A program made the position numbers and the translations under genes. A DNA stretch of 49,797 nt from contig APKF01000177.1 in NCBI GenBank assembly GCA_000353875.1, positions 1 to 49,797 of the forward strand, in the 5' to 3' direction. The DNA is from Candidatus Caldatribacterium californiense OP9-cSCG. GTDB taxonomy: Bacteria; Atribacterota; Atribacteria; Atribacterales; Caldatribacteriaceae. Below the pieces are notes generated by a model that searched no databases, had not been told where the DNA came from, and saw nothing but the letters and a program-made list of their open reading frames with translations. Positions within the stretch are counted from its first letter, which is position 1; each line of letters opens with the position of its first letter. Shown one piece after another: positions 36,754 to 44,069 of this stretch.

Positions 36754-37628
36754 GGTGCGTACTCCTCCCCGAGACTCCCTCGCAACGCCGCAAAGGCCAC
36801 CTCAAGCTGGTCTCTATCCGGCTCGCGGGTTGTGAGGTACTGGAGCAAGAGACCAGGAAGGCTCACAAGACGGGCAACGAGGCTCTGGCGGTGGCGTGAG
36901 AGTAGCTTCACCGCCTCATAGGCCAGCCCTGCCACGAGAGGCACCACGAGAACCCGGCTCAGAATCCGGACAAAAACTCCTGGTCTTCCAAGGCAGGAGA
37001 AAATGAGGATGCTCACCACCATGACAAGGAGCAGCCAGCTCGTCCCGCAGCGGGGATGACGGGTGGTGAACTTCGCCGCGTTCTCAGGCGTGAGTTCTTC
37101 TCCCTCCTCGAAGGTAAAAATAGCCTTGTGCTCTGCACCGTGGTACTCGAAGACCCTCCGGATATCCCGGAGATTCGAAATCACGAGAAGGTACAGGAGA
37201 AAAACGCCAATCCGGATTGCCCCCTCCATGAGGTTGTACACCACGGTGGAGCGCAGGAAACGGTCAAGGAGTGAGGTCAAAAACGTGGGAAGGGCAACAA
37301 AAAGCCCCACAAAAAGACCCAGGGCAAGGAGCAGGGCCAGCCCTATGTCGAAACCGGTGAGGCGATGCTCCTCGTCAAGGGCCACCTGGGCAGAATAGGA
37401 GAGCGCCCGAAGGCCCACCACCAGCGAATCGATAAGACCCACCATTCCCCGAATCACTGGAAGGGCAAAAAAGGGGCTTCGGCGCGAAAGGGGAACCTCC
37501 TCCCGGACCTCGAGAACAATGCTCCCATCGGGCCGGCGCACCGCCATCGCCAGGCGGTGGGGACTTCGCATCATCACTCCCTCAATCAGCGCCTGCCCTC
37601 CGATGTCACAGAATCCTTCTCTCTTCAC
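36735..37628 (-). CDS. DUF1385 membrane protein (YqhQ-like)
   Basis: 297 residues. Conserved N-terminus [22 protein letters not shown], then several membrane helices, the motif [19 protein letters not shown] (central part), [18 protein letters not shown] and a C-terminal [15 protein letters not shown]. Family found in many Firmicutes and thermophiles, often next to prfA or rpmE; function not established. GTG 37628 overlaps the thyX stop as GTGA. Confidence 0.9.
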   Translation of the reverse strand: MKREGFCDIGGQALIEGVMMRSPHRLAMAVRRPDGSIVLEVREEVPLSRRSPFFALPVIRGMVGLIDSLVVGLRALSYSAQVALDEEHRLTGFDIGLALLLALGLFVGLFVALPTFLTSLLDRFLRSTVVYNLMEGAIRIGVFLLYLLVISNLRDIRRVFEYHGAEHKAIFTFEEGEELTPENAAKFTTRHPRCGTSWLLLVMVVSILIFSCLGRPGVFVRILSRVLVVPLVAGLAYEAVKLLSRHRQSLVARLVSLPGLLLQYLTTREPDRDQLEVAFAALRGSLGEEYAPCGEKR

Positions 37629-38281
37629 GGAGTCCCCCACGGTCTTCCGCAACCCTTCTCACCCTCCGGACAGGGGCCAAACTTGCAGGGAGGGCCGGCG
37701 ATTTCCGCAAGGACCGGCGCAACCTTCCCCACCTCCGCAATCATCCTCAACACGACTTCCCGAACCTCCCATTGTGCCCGGCGACACAGGCGTACCCGGG
37801 CAATGTGCAGGAGTTCCCGGGCGTTCAGGGAAACGACGATATTGGTCGCCACAGCCTGAGGAAAAACGTACCGAGCGTCTTCCTTTGCCACCCCAAGGCG
37901 GCAGAGCTCCTCATATGCCTCCAGGGCATGGGTCATGACCTCATCGAATACTATTTTAGCACGGGGGTATTCGGCAATCGAGGGCGGACAGACGAAGCTT
38001 GCTTCCCTGAGGTCCACGTACCGCTGGCTCTGCTGGGCATAAGACGCCAGACGGTGCCGGACAAGCTGGTGGGAGGTCACCCGGGAGATGCCCTCAAGGA
38101 GAAAAGAGAAGAAAGCGTGTTCCAGCACCGACTCATGCCCCCGGGCAAAGAGTTCCCGGATGAGCTTCCTGGCCTTTTCAGGGGCAATATCCTGAGGAGG
38201 CTCCTTGCTGTAACAGACCCTTGCAGCCAGGGCGATAGCCCTCTCAGGATCGGGGGTGTGGGTAAGAAGGGTCACCCGCAT
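37625..38281 (-). CDS. thyX: Flavin-dependent thymidylate synthase
   Basis: Makes dTMP from dUMP using FAD, NADPH and methylenetetrahydrofolate. 218 residues. The ThyX signature RHRLASYAQQSQRY (RHRxxSxxxxSxR) is intact, along with HESVLEHAFFSFLLEGISR-type helix and NARELLHIARVRLCRRAQWE (cut motifs). The C-terminal tail CKFGPCPEGEKGCGRPW is Cys-rich, seen in part of the family. Works downstream of dCMP deaminase in the same operon. Confidence 0.96.
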   Translation of the reverse strand: MRVTLLTHTPDPERAIALAARVCYSKEPPQDIAPEKARKLIRELFARGHESVLEHAFFSFLLEGISRVTSHQLVRHRLASYAQQSQRYVDLREASFVCPPSIAEYPRAKIVFDEVMTHALEAYEELCRLGVAKEDARYVFPQAVATNIVVSLNARELLHIARVRLCRRAQWEVREVVLRMIAEVGKVAPVLAEIAGPPCKFGPCPEGEKGCGRPWGTP

Positions 38282-38300
38282 GGGATTCGCGGGACCGGGG

Positions 38301-38507
38301 TCAGTAGTTATCCCCGTATTTACTGCGGAACTTCTCCACCCTTCCGGTCGTGTCCACCAGTTTCTGCTGACCGGTGAAGAAGGGATGGCACTTGGCGCAG
38401 ATTTCCACCCGAATTTCGGGGAATTTCGTCGACCTTGTCACGAACGTGTTCCCACAGGCACAGATGACCCGGGTCTCGGCGTACTCGGGGTGAATGCCTT
38501 TTTTCAT
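38301..38507 (-). CDS. rpmE: Ribosomal protein bL31 (zinc-binding form)
   Basis: 68 residues. MKKGIHPEY start, then ICACGNTF and [14 protein letters not shown]; these Cys pairs make the zinc-containing form. ATG 38507 has AGGAAGG eight bases upstream; a GTG nine bases earlier is less likely. First gene of the prfA operon, with an extended -10 promoter at 38540-38548. Confidence 0.96.
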   Translation of the reverse strand: MKKGIHPEYAETRVICACGNTFVTRSTKFPEIRVEICAKCHPFFTGQQKLVDTTGRVEKFRSKYGDNY

Positions 38508-38539
38508 CTCCTCCACCTTCCTTTCAGCGCGTGGGAATA

Positions 38540-38548
38540 ATTATAGCA
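38540..38548 (-). promoter_or_regulatory. Extended -10 promoter of rpmE operon
   Basis: Minus strand TGC-TATAAT (38548-38540), no clear -35. Predicted start near 38533 gives a leader of about 26 bases with the ribosome site AGGAAGG. Confidence 0.6.
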
Positions 38549-38555
38549 CGGGGGC

Positions 38556-38593
38556 AGAAAAAGAAAAAGCCCACCACGGGTGTGGTGGGCTTT
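38556..38593 (-). terminator. Intrinsic terminator of the cold-shock gene
   Basis: On the minus strand a perfect ten-base-pair stem, AGCCCACCAC with GTGGTGGGCT (38591-38568), four-base loop, followed by TTTTCTTTTT. About 22 bases after the csp stop codon, immediately ahead of the rpmE promoter. Confidence 0.9.
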
Positions 38594-38613
38594 CTGGCTT
38601 TTCCAGAAGAATG

Positions 38614-38814
38614 CTATATTCTTCGTACGCGAACAGCCTGAGGGCCTTTTGCCCCCTGCTGGATATCGAACTCCACTGCCTGACCCTCTTCGAGAGTCTT
38701 GAAGCCGTTTCCTTCGATTGCCGTGTAGTGCACAAACACGTCACCACCCTGGTCGGAAGAGATGAACCCGTACCCCTTGGTGGTGCTGAACCACTTGACT
38801 TTTCCTGTTGCCAT
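38614..38814 (-). CDS. csp: Cold-shock domain protein
   Basis: Single-domain RNA chaperone of 66 residues. RNA-binding motifs KGYGFI (RNP1-like) and VFVHYTAI (RNP2) in the context [21 protein letters not shown] 38814 follows GAGGAGG by about eight bases. Monocistronic: own promoter at 38866-38894 and terminator at 38556-38593. The leader contains a GCGCAA-GCG-TTGCGC hairpin (38850-38864). Confidence 0.97.
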   Translation of the reverse strand: MATGKVKWFSTTKGYGFISSDQGGDVFVHYTAIEGNGFKTLEEGQAVEFDIQQGAKGPQAVRVRRI

Positions 38815-38865
38815 TGAATTGAGCCTCCTCAATCTGAACTTGACGCCTGCGCAAGCGTTGCGCTT

Positions 38866-38894
38866 AGAGTACCACCCCCTGCACCCCCTGTCAA
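38866..38894 (-). promoter_or_regulatory. Promoter of the cold-shock gene
   Basis: Minus strand: perfect TTGACA (38894-38889), 17 bases, TACTCT (38871-38866). Predicted start near 38859, giving a leader of about 45 bases with a GC hairpin, as usual for csp genes. Confidence 0.7.
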
Positions 38895-38915
38895 GGGGAG
38901 AGGAAAAATATTTTT

Positions 38916-39755
38916 TCACGGCAGGGGAAAGGCGACCGCCGCGTACCCAACCACCTGGTGCCGCTCACCCGTCACCTCACCACTGTGGGTATAGAAGAGA
39001 AGTTCGCCCCTTTTCCCTCCCCGCTTTTTGTGGTACACAAGGAGCGCGGCAATTCCTCCAGGTCCGCAGACGCTCACATCTCTCTCCCGGAGCACCCGGT
39101 AGAACCCCTCAACATCCAGGGCGCAGATGCGATCAATGACTTCTCTGTCTTTGGTCCGGGCCACCGCTTCCGGCTCGTAATGAGAGAAGTCGCTACTTGC
39201 CACAACGAGAATCCGCTTCTTCTCCGAAAGGGCAAAAAGGACCTCCCCCAAGGCTTCAGACGTTGCCCTGTCCTGGGAAAGCAGGGCAATAGGGAGAATC
39301 TGGAATTCGTAAGGCAGGAAGTACTGGAGGAAGGGGACCTGAACCTCAAGAGAATGCTCAAACTGGTGCGCCAGTTCATCCAGGGCGAACATCGAAGAGT
39401 ACGAGAGAAGGAACTCCGCCGATTCCCTGTCCACAGGTACCCGCCCCAGAGGGGTCTGCCAGTACTCAGCGTTGCTTATGGCCACCCGCTTCCCCACCCC
39501 CCGGTGATTTGGACCAAGGAGCACAATCGTCCGTGCAGGGGGAAGAAGGGCAAGAAAGCGATGGGCAACGCAGGCAGCCACCCCCGAGTAGACATACCCG
39601 GCGTGAGGGCTCACCACACCACTGGCATCCTGAAGCCCGGAGAGATCTTCCGGAAAAACCCGCAACGCAGAGGCGGAGAGTTCCCCAAAAAGAAGCCGCA
39701 ACTCCTCAGCCTTTCCTGGATAGAAGTACCCTGCCACCGCCTCTTTCCTCACCAC
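38916..39755 (-). CDS. MEMO1-family protein (AmmeMemoRadiSam system protein B type)
   Basis: 279 residues. The MEMO metal-site residues are visible: His in [11 protein letters not shown], His in GPNHRGVG and Cys in [18 protein letters not shown] is also conserved. Homologues bind iron or copper; in bacteria they commonly sit with AMMECR1 and a radical-SAM gene, but neither is nearby. The start is GTG 39755, eight bases after AGGAGG and overlapping the stop of the NHL gene; the longer frame upstream lies within that gene. Confidence 0.88.
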   Translation of the reverse strand: MVRKEAVAGYFYPGKAEELRLLFGELSASALRVFPEDLSGLQDASGVVSPHAGYVYSGVAACVAHRFLALLPPARTIVLLGPNHRGVGKRVAISNAEYWQTPLGRVPVDRESAEFLLSYSSMFALDELAHQFEHSLEVQVPFLQYFLPYEFQILPIALLSQDRATSEALGEVLFALSEKKRILVVASSDFSHYEPEAVARTKDREVIDRICALDVEGFYRVLRERDVSVCGPGGIAALLVYHKKRGGKRGELLFYTHSGEVTGERHQVVGYAAVAFPLP

Positions 39756-41092
39756 CAGCGCCACCTCCTCTCCCGCTCGGCTCGAAGCCGCAAGTACACA
39801 AAGAGCAACACACCAAGGAGCACAAGGAGCAGGAGGATGCCAAGATACTCTCCTCCTGCACTCAGGAAAGTAACCCAAAAATAGGAGAAAAGCGAAGCCA
39901 GCCGACCGTACCGGAAAGACCGGAGCAGAAAGCCCTTCGCTTCCTCAAAAGCGCCCTGCCCAGCGAGGATACGTCCCCGTTCGGCGTAGAGCTCACCAAG
40001 CGTCCTCTTCCACCGGGAACGCTCCTCTTCATCGGAGAGAAAAAGCTCTTCCGCCTGGGCAATGAGTGCTTCAAGGTCTCCCCGGCGCCTGTACGCCTCA
40101 AAGAGCAAACGGCCAATCTCAGGCCGCCTGCAGACCTCAGGAGACAGGCGACCCAGGACCCTAAAGAATTCCTCGTCCTTCCCCTCCGCAAGGAGGGTTT
40201 TCAAGTACTCCTCAGGATGGGCAAGGTATCCCAGGTCGATCCGGACAATCCGGTTGTTCCCAGCATCGGCCACCCAGAGCTTTCCCTCACCGTCAATCCA
40301 GAGCCCCTCGGGAAAGGAAAAGAGTTTCTCCTCTTCACCGATGACGCCTTGAAGCACCCCCTGGAGGTCATAGACGAGAATCCGGTGGTTCCGGTAATCG
40401 GAGAGAAAGGCAAGATCGCCAAAAAAGCCGACATAGCGGGGCTGATTGAGACCCTCACCGAAACGAAAGAGGTAATTTCCTTTTCCATCGAAAACCTTCA
40501 CGCAGTGATGGAGGGTATCCACCACCCAGATGCGCTCCTTTGGGTCATGGGCCACTCCTCTGGGCTGGTAGAACTCATTATCCCCCATGCCTTCCCGGCC
40601 AAAGGCAAAGAGTTCCTCCCCCTGAACCCCAAAGGCCACGATGCGCGACCTTCCCGTATCCGCAACATAAACCGTACCGTCCTGCGCCACCCAGATCCCC
40701 CGGGGCTCACTCAGGGGAGTCTTTCTGGTCTTCAGGCTCCCCAGGGGACTGAGCGTCTCAAGGTCGAAGACGGTCACCCGGTTCCCTTTCTGCTCCACCA
40801 CAAAGAGCCTTCCCCGCTCTCTGTCAAGGGCAAGCCCTGCAGGACTCTTCAGGTCCCTGATTTCCCGAAGAAGCTTCCCCGCTTTATCAAGCACCAGAAC
40901 CCTGTTATTCCCCCAGTCGCTCACGAATACCCTTCCCCCTGCGTCATCCACAGCAATGCCCACCGGGTAGTCCAGAAGGGGTGTCTCTCCCCCCACTTCC
41001 TCAAAAACCGCATCGATCCTGAAAACCAGAGCAAGTGCCGAAGAGGTCAGGAAAAAGCCAAAAAGGACGATGGGGAGCATTCTACGAACCAT
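39749..41092 (-). CDS. NHL-repeat beta-propeller protein with C-terminal membrane helix
   Basis: 447 residues. N-terminal signal sequence (MLPIVLFGFFLTSSALAL), then about five or six NHL repeats (for example VFVSDWGNNRVLVLDKAG, VYVADTGRSRIVAFG, LWVADAGNNRIVRIDLG), then a helical TPR-like region (residues about 300-395) and a C-terminal membrane helix ending in a basic tail. The propeller would face the periplasm. Function unknown; such proteins often bind ligands or partner proteins. ATG 41092 is nine bases after GGAGG, overlapping plsC. Confidence 0.85.
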   Translation of the reverse strand: MVRRMLPIVLFGFFLTSSALALVFRIDAVFEEVGGETPLLDYPVGIAVDDAGGRVFVSDWGNNRVLVLDKAGKLLREIRDLKSPAGLALDRERGRLFVVEQKGNRVTVFDLETLSPLGSLKTRKTPLSEPRGIWVAQDGTVYVADTGRSRIVAFGVQGEELFAFGREGMGDNEFYQPRGVAHDPKERIWVVDTLHHCVKVFDGKGNYLFRFGEGLNQPRYVGFFGDLAFLSDYRNHRILVYDLQGVLQGVIGEEEKLFSFPEGLWIDGEGKLWVADAGNNRIVRIDLGYLAHPEEYLKTLLAEGKDEEFFRVLGRLSPEVCRRPEIGRLLFEAYRRRGDLEALIAQAEELFLSDEEERSRWKRTLGELYAERGRILAGQGAFEEAKGFLLRSFRYGRLASLFSYFWVTFLSAGGEYLGILLLLVLLGVLLFVYLRLRAERERRWRWW

Positions 41093-41666
41093 GAAAGGCA
41101 ACCTCCATACGTTTGCGTATTTCGTCCTCGAGGGTCTCAGGAGTCAGGCCCTCCGGAGAAAAGGGCGGGGAAAATACCACTCGGATGGGAAAGGGACGGG
41201 GGAACTTCCGGTGCCGGGAAAAGCTCTCGTACGTTCCCCGGATGCTTGCCACCACAATCGGGACATTCCCCCGGAGCAAGAGCTTCAAGGCACCCTTGCG
41301 GAAGGGCAAAAGCGTTCCTTCGTTCCGGGTTCCCTCGGGGAAAAAACAGACCACCTTCCCCTCCCGGAGGAGCCGGAAAATCGTCTGCACCGCCTCTTTG
41401 TCCACCTCGCTTCTTCGCAGGGGGAAGGCTCCGAGCTGCCTCAGGAAAAACGCAGCAAGTGGGTTCCGGAAGAGCTCTTCCTTGGCCACAAAGTATACAC
41501 GCCGGGGTGAAGCGCATCCGAGGACCACGGGGTCGAGGTAACTCGAATGGTTCGAAACCAGGAAACAGGGACCGTGCCGGGGGATATGTTCTCTGCCACT
41601 TGCCCGAAAGGAGGAGAAAATTCTGAGAAGCAAAAGGGCAAGGTACTTACAGAGATAATAGATCAT
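41082..41666 (-). CDS. plsC: 1-acyl-glycerol-3-phosphate acyltransferase (PlsC-like)
   Basis: Membrane-associated enzyme forming phosphatidic acid, 194 residues. Catalytic HX4D as NHSSYLD and substrate motif FPEGTRNEG are present, plus VYFVAKEELF. An N-terminal hydrophobic segment anchors it. Its ATG is only 16 bases after the end of tRNA-Pro on the same strand, so it may be co-transcribed with the tRNA. Confidence 0.92.
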   Translation of the reverse strand: MIYYLCKYLALLLLRIFSSFRASGREHIPRHGPCFLVSNHSSYLDPVVLGCASPRRVYFVAKEELFRNPLAAFFLRQLGAFPLRRSEVDKEAVQTIFRLLREGKVVCFFPEGTRNEGTLLPFRKGALKLLLRGNVPIVVASIRGTYESFSRHRKFPRPFPIRVVFSPPFSPEGLTPETLEDEIRKRMEVAFHGS

Positions 41667-41682
41667 CCTATCACCCAGAAAC

Positions 41683-41760
41683 TGGTCGGGGCGAGCCGAT
41701 TTGAACGGCCGACACCACGGTCCCGAACCGTGTGCGCTTACCAGGCTGCGCCACGCCCCG
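41683..41760 (-). tRNA. tRNA-Pro (anticodon CGG)
   Basis: Complete cloverleaf on the minus strand: acceptor CGGGGCG/CGCCCCG, D-arm GCGC/GCGC, anticodon stem CACGG/CCGTG with loop TTCGGGA (anticodon CGG), T-arm GGCCG-TTCAAAT-CGGCT and encoded ACCA. A TACAAT -10-like box lies at 41779-41774 on the minus strand, without a good -35. Confidence 0.95.
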
Positions 41761-41787
41761 ACACCTCTTCTACATTGTACACATTTT

Positions 41788-41834
41788 AGGGGGAAAAGAA
41801 AAGCCCCGGAGAGGGAAACCTCTCCGGGGCTTTT
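41788..41834 (-). terminator. Intrinsic terminator of hsp20
   Basis: A perfect 16-base-pair stem (41799-41814 with 41819-41834) with loop GAAA on the plus strand, ten bases after the hsp20 stop, followed on the minus strand by a TTCTTTTCCCCC tract. The strongest terminator in the window. Confidence 0.92.
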
Positions 41835-41843
41835 CCCGGAATG

Positions 41844-42329
41844 CTATGCCACCTCGATTTCGACCTTCCTGGCCTTGGGTTTGCTTGGTTCGACTTTGGG
41901 AAGCGTGATGGTGAGGATGCCGTCCTTGTACTGCGCCTTCACCTCGTCCTGTTTCACCTTCGCCGGAAGAGCAATGGTACGTTCAAAGGCACCGCAGTAA
42001 CGTTCTCTGCGGCAGTATCCAACGTCCCGTTCCTCCCACTCATCCTTCACTTCACCCTTGATGTCCAGGGAATCTTCGGTGACGTGCACTTCGAGGTTCT
42101 TGGGGTCAATTCCTGGGATTTCCGCCTTGACGATGACGTCGTTCTCGGTTTCAGCAACGTCTACAGCAGGGAAGTTGCCAAACCAGGACGGTGCGCTGAA
42201 GAAAGGCGCTTCCAAAAGTTCATCGAAGATTTCATCAAGGTCGCTGCGAAGATCGAAGAGATCCCAGAGTCTTCGAATCGGGCTCACTCGCCGCTCTTCG
42301 CGACGGGCAGGAACGCTTCTTCTCACCAT
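41844..42329 (-). CDS. hsp20: Small heat-shock protein (Hsp20/alpha-crystallin)
   Basis: ATP-independent holdase chaperone, 161 residues. Alpha-crystallin domain from about residue 52: VDVAETENDVIVKAEIPG, then LDIKGEVKDEW, YCGAFERTIALPAKVKQDEV and DGILTITLPKV. The C-terminal tail is short. Preceded by a perfect TTGACA-17-TATAAT promoter and a good AAAGGAGGG ribosome site; monocistronic with a strong terminator. Confidence 0.96.
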   Translation of the reverse strand: MVRRSVPARREERRVSPIRRLWDLFDLRSDLDEIFDELLEAPFFSAPSWFGNFPAVDVAETENDVIVKAEIPGIDPKNLEVHVTEDSLDIKGEVKDEWEERDVGYCRRERYCGAFERTIALPAKVKQDEVKAQYKDGILTITLPKVEPSKPKARKVEIEVA

Positions 42330-42379
42330 AGGTCATCCCTCCTTTCGCTGCCTTTGAGCGTTCTCGAATTCCGGCTCCC

Positions 42380-42431
42380 ATTATAATCAAATAAGGTCAA
42401 ACTGTCAAGGGGGTTAGTCAAAAAAAGTCAA
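42380..42431 (-). promoter_or_regulatory. hsp20 promoter with TTGAC repeats
   Basis: Minus strand: TTGACA (42408-42403), 17 bases, TATAAT (42385-42380), a perfect consensus promoter. The motif TTGAC occurs four times, at plus-strand GTCAA positions 42396, 42404, 42417 and 42427, at intervals of 8, 13 and 10 bases. The repeats could bind a heat-shock regulator. No CIRCE element is seen. Confidence 0.8.
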
Positions 42432-43321
42432 AAATCGTCCGCCAGATGGTGCTCTACCACCTGACTCACTCGCAAATCGGGAATGCCAAGGACAACCTGC
42501 GCAAGATCTACCAGAGCCTCAAGGGGGACAAGACCGATGATTTCTGATCCTGCCACGTCCACTCCATATCGGCGAGCTTCAAGGGCCACAAGCCTGAAAA
42601 CCTCAAGGAGCGAGTTCCGCCGGAAGTCCAGGACGTTCATAGAAACCTGAACCATTCCCCGGGTTTTAAGCTCAACCCCGATGGCTTTCACCGCCTGCAA
42701 CCCTTCCCGAACCCGTGCGGCGATTTTTCGGGCCACATTGACATCCTGGGTTCTGAGATTCACGTTGAAGGCCACAAGCGGTCCCCGAGCTCCTATAGCT
42801 GTAGCTCCCAGTGTGGGGTGGACCTCGCAGGGACCGGCATCGGGGAAGCGTTCCGGAACACGGGCGATTTCCTCCCGCAGAACTTCATACCCTCCCCGGC
42901 GAATCTGTGAAAGGTCCCGATGTTCAGGCCTTTTTGCGGCTTCCCCGTAGAAATACACCGGAACGCAGAAACGGCGGGCAATCTCCTCTCCTACCCGCCA
43001 GGCCAGCGCCTTGCACTCCTCCATCCCGACACCCCTCCAGGGCGTGAAGGGGACCACGTCCACAATGCCGATGCGGGGATGCTCTCCCCGGTGCAGGCGA
43101 ATATCGAGGTGCTTTTCGGCAACCTCAAAAAAGATGGGAATGGCCGCCTCCAGGGCCTTCTGGGTCCCAAGGAGGGTGATGACCGAACGGTTGTGGTCCG
43201 GATCCAGGGAATAATCCGCCACCTTCAGGTCTTCAAAGGTCACAAGACGCTCCACCATCTCCTGAACGACTGCAGAAGACGACGTGCTCACGTTCACTGC
43301 GCTCTGGATGACTTCCCGCAT
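42428..43321 (-). CDS. Glutamate formimidoyltransferase
   Basis: Transfers the formimino group between formiminoglutamate and tetrahydrofolate; 297 residues, the single-domain bacterial type without the cyclodeaminase. Motifs: DYSLDPDHNRSVITLLG, HPRIGIVDVVPFTP, PVYFYGEAA and GARGPLVAFNVNL. ATG 43321 is seven bases after GGAGG and overlaps the cysteine hydrolase gene by 28 bases; a longer frame to 43369 is less likely. No histidine-degradation gene is adjacent. Confidence 0.92.
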   Translation of the reverse strand: MREVIQSAVNVSTSSSAVVQEMVERLVTFEDLKVADYSLDPDHNRSVITLLGTQKALEAAIPIFFEVAEKHLDIRLHRGEHPRIGIVDVVPFTPWRGVGMEECKALAWRVGEEIARRFCVPVYFYGEAAKRPEHRDLSQIRRGGYEVLREEIARVPERFPDAGPCEVHPTLGATAIGARGPLVAFNVNLRTQDVNVARKIAARVREGLQAVKAIGVELKTRGMVQVSMNVLDFRRNSLLEVFRLVALEARRYGVDVAGSEIIGLVPLEALVDLAQVVLGIPDLRVSQVVEHHLADDF

Positions 43322-43839
43322 GAGCGAACCTCCGCCTTCAGAGTGTTCTCCATCTCCCGGAGCGCCCACTCATGGGCTCCAAGGTCAAAGGAGGTTACCC
43401 CCTCCCGGAAAACCGTCACCTCGTAATGGAGCATCCGCGCAAAGGCGCAGGTGTACAGTACGCAGATATTCGTGCACACTCCCACAAGCTCAAGGTGCGT
43501 GACGTTCTTTTCCCGGAGAATGAGGTCAAGGGGTGTTCCAAGGAACGCACTGAACTTCGTTTTAGGAAGAACGAAATCCCCTTCCTGGGGCGCAAGGTCC
43601 GCAACCACCTGGGCCCCCCAGGTCCCTTCCACACAGTGCGGCGGAAAGAGCCGGAATTCGGCGTCATCCCTGCGATGGGCATCGCACACGTAGACGATGA
43701 GGTCTTTCTGCTTTCTCCGTTCTTCAAGGAGTTCTCCGATGGTGGCGATGACCCCCTGCACCTGATGCCCCACAAAAAGCACCCCATCGGGATGCACAAA
43801 GTCGTTGAGCATATCGATGACCAGAAAGGCTCTGGGCAT
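43294..43839 (-). CDS. Isochorismatase-family cysteine hydrolase (nicotinamidase-like)
   Basis: 181 residues, alpha/beta hydrolase of the isochorismatase superfamily. Catalytic triad candidates: Asp in LVIDMLNDFV, Lys in LPKTKFSAF and Cys in GVCTNICVLYT. A YVCDAHRRDDAEF stretch is in the place of the PncA metal-binding site. Nicotinamidase is the best guess; other amidases or ureidoacrylate-type hydrolases are possible. Divergent from the symporter unit. Confidence 0.85.
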   Translation of the reverse strand: MPRAFLVIDMLNDFVHPDGVLFVGHQVQGVIATIGELLEERRKQKDLIVYVCDAHRRDDAEFRLFPPHCVEGTWGAQVVADLAPQEGDFVLPKTKFSAFLGTPLDLILREKNVTHLELVGVCTNICVLYTCAFARMLHYEVTVFREGVTSFDLGAHEWALREMENTLKAEVRSCGKSSRAQ

Positions 43840-43852
43840 CCCTCTTCCCCCC

Positions 43853-43881
43853 TTTACTCTCGTCTCACTTTCTGCTACATT
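43853..43881 (+). promoter_or_regulatory. Promoter of the symporter operon, with opposing -10 box
   Basis: Plus strand TTTACT (43853-43858), 17 bases, TACATT (43876-43881). The same -35 hexamer and spacing occur before the DUF523 gene. On the minus strand an extended -10, TGC-TACAAT (43887-43879), points at the hydrolase gene; both sit in the palindrome GCTACATTGTAGC. Confidence 0.5.
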
Positions 43882-43907
43882 GTAGCAAAAAGCGGGGAGG
43901 CAGGGGA

Positions 43908-44069
43908 TTGCTCTTTGCCTTTCTTTCCCTTGTGGTTTTAGCTTACCTTCTTCCCTTTACCGTTCTCTCCCGGGTACAGCGCTTCAGTGGAAGCTTCCTC
44001 TTCTGGAGTGCTTTTGCAGTTCTAGCCATTCTCCTTCTCCTCCGCATGATGAGGTCCTGGCATGAGTGA
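43908..44069 (+). CDS. Small membrane protein preceding the symporter (53 residues)
   Basis: TTG start at 43908, seven bases after GGGGAGG (43894-43900), stop TGA at 44067. Translation gives two hydrophobic helices: LFAFLSLVVLAYLLPFTVL and FLFWSAFAVLAILLLLRMM, with a basic turn (SRVQRF) and the end RSWHE. The stop overlaps the symporter ATG by eight bases. Small two-helix proteins of the DUF3311/YhdT kind precede many sodium:solute symporter genes, so I think this is a real accessory subunit. Identity to a named family cannot be settled by eye. Confidence 0.7.
   Translation: MLFAFLSLVVLAYLLPFTVLSRVQRFSGSFLFWSAFAVLAILLLLRMMRSWHE

Noticed and set aside
38840-38910. Possible riboswitch in the csp leader
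   Set aside because: Only a simple GC hairpin is visible; no known riboswitch core.
39509-41626. Plus-strand frame of 705 residues
   Set aside because: Antisense of the MEMO, NHL and plsC genes, composition dominated by Pro, Arg and Gly; a codon-bias shadow.
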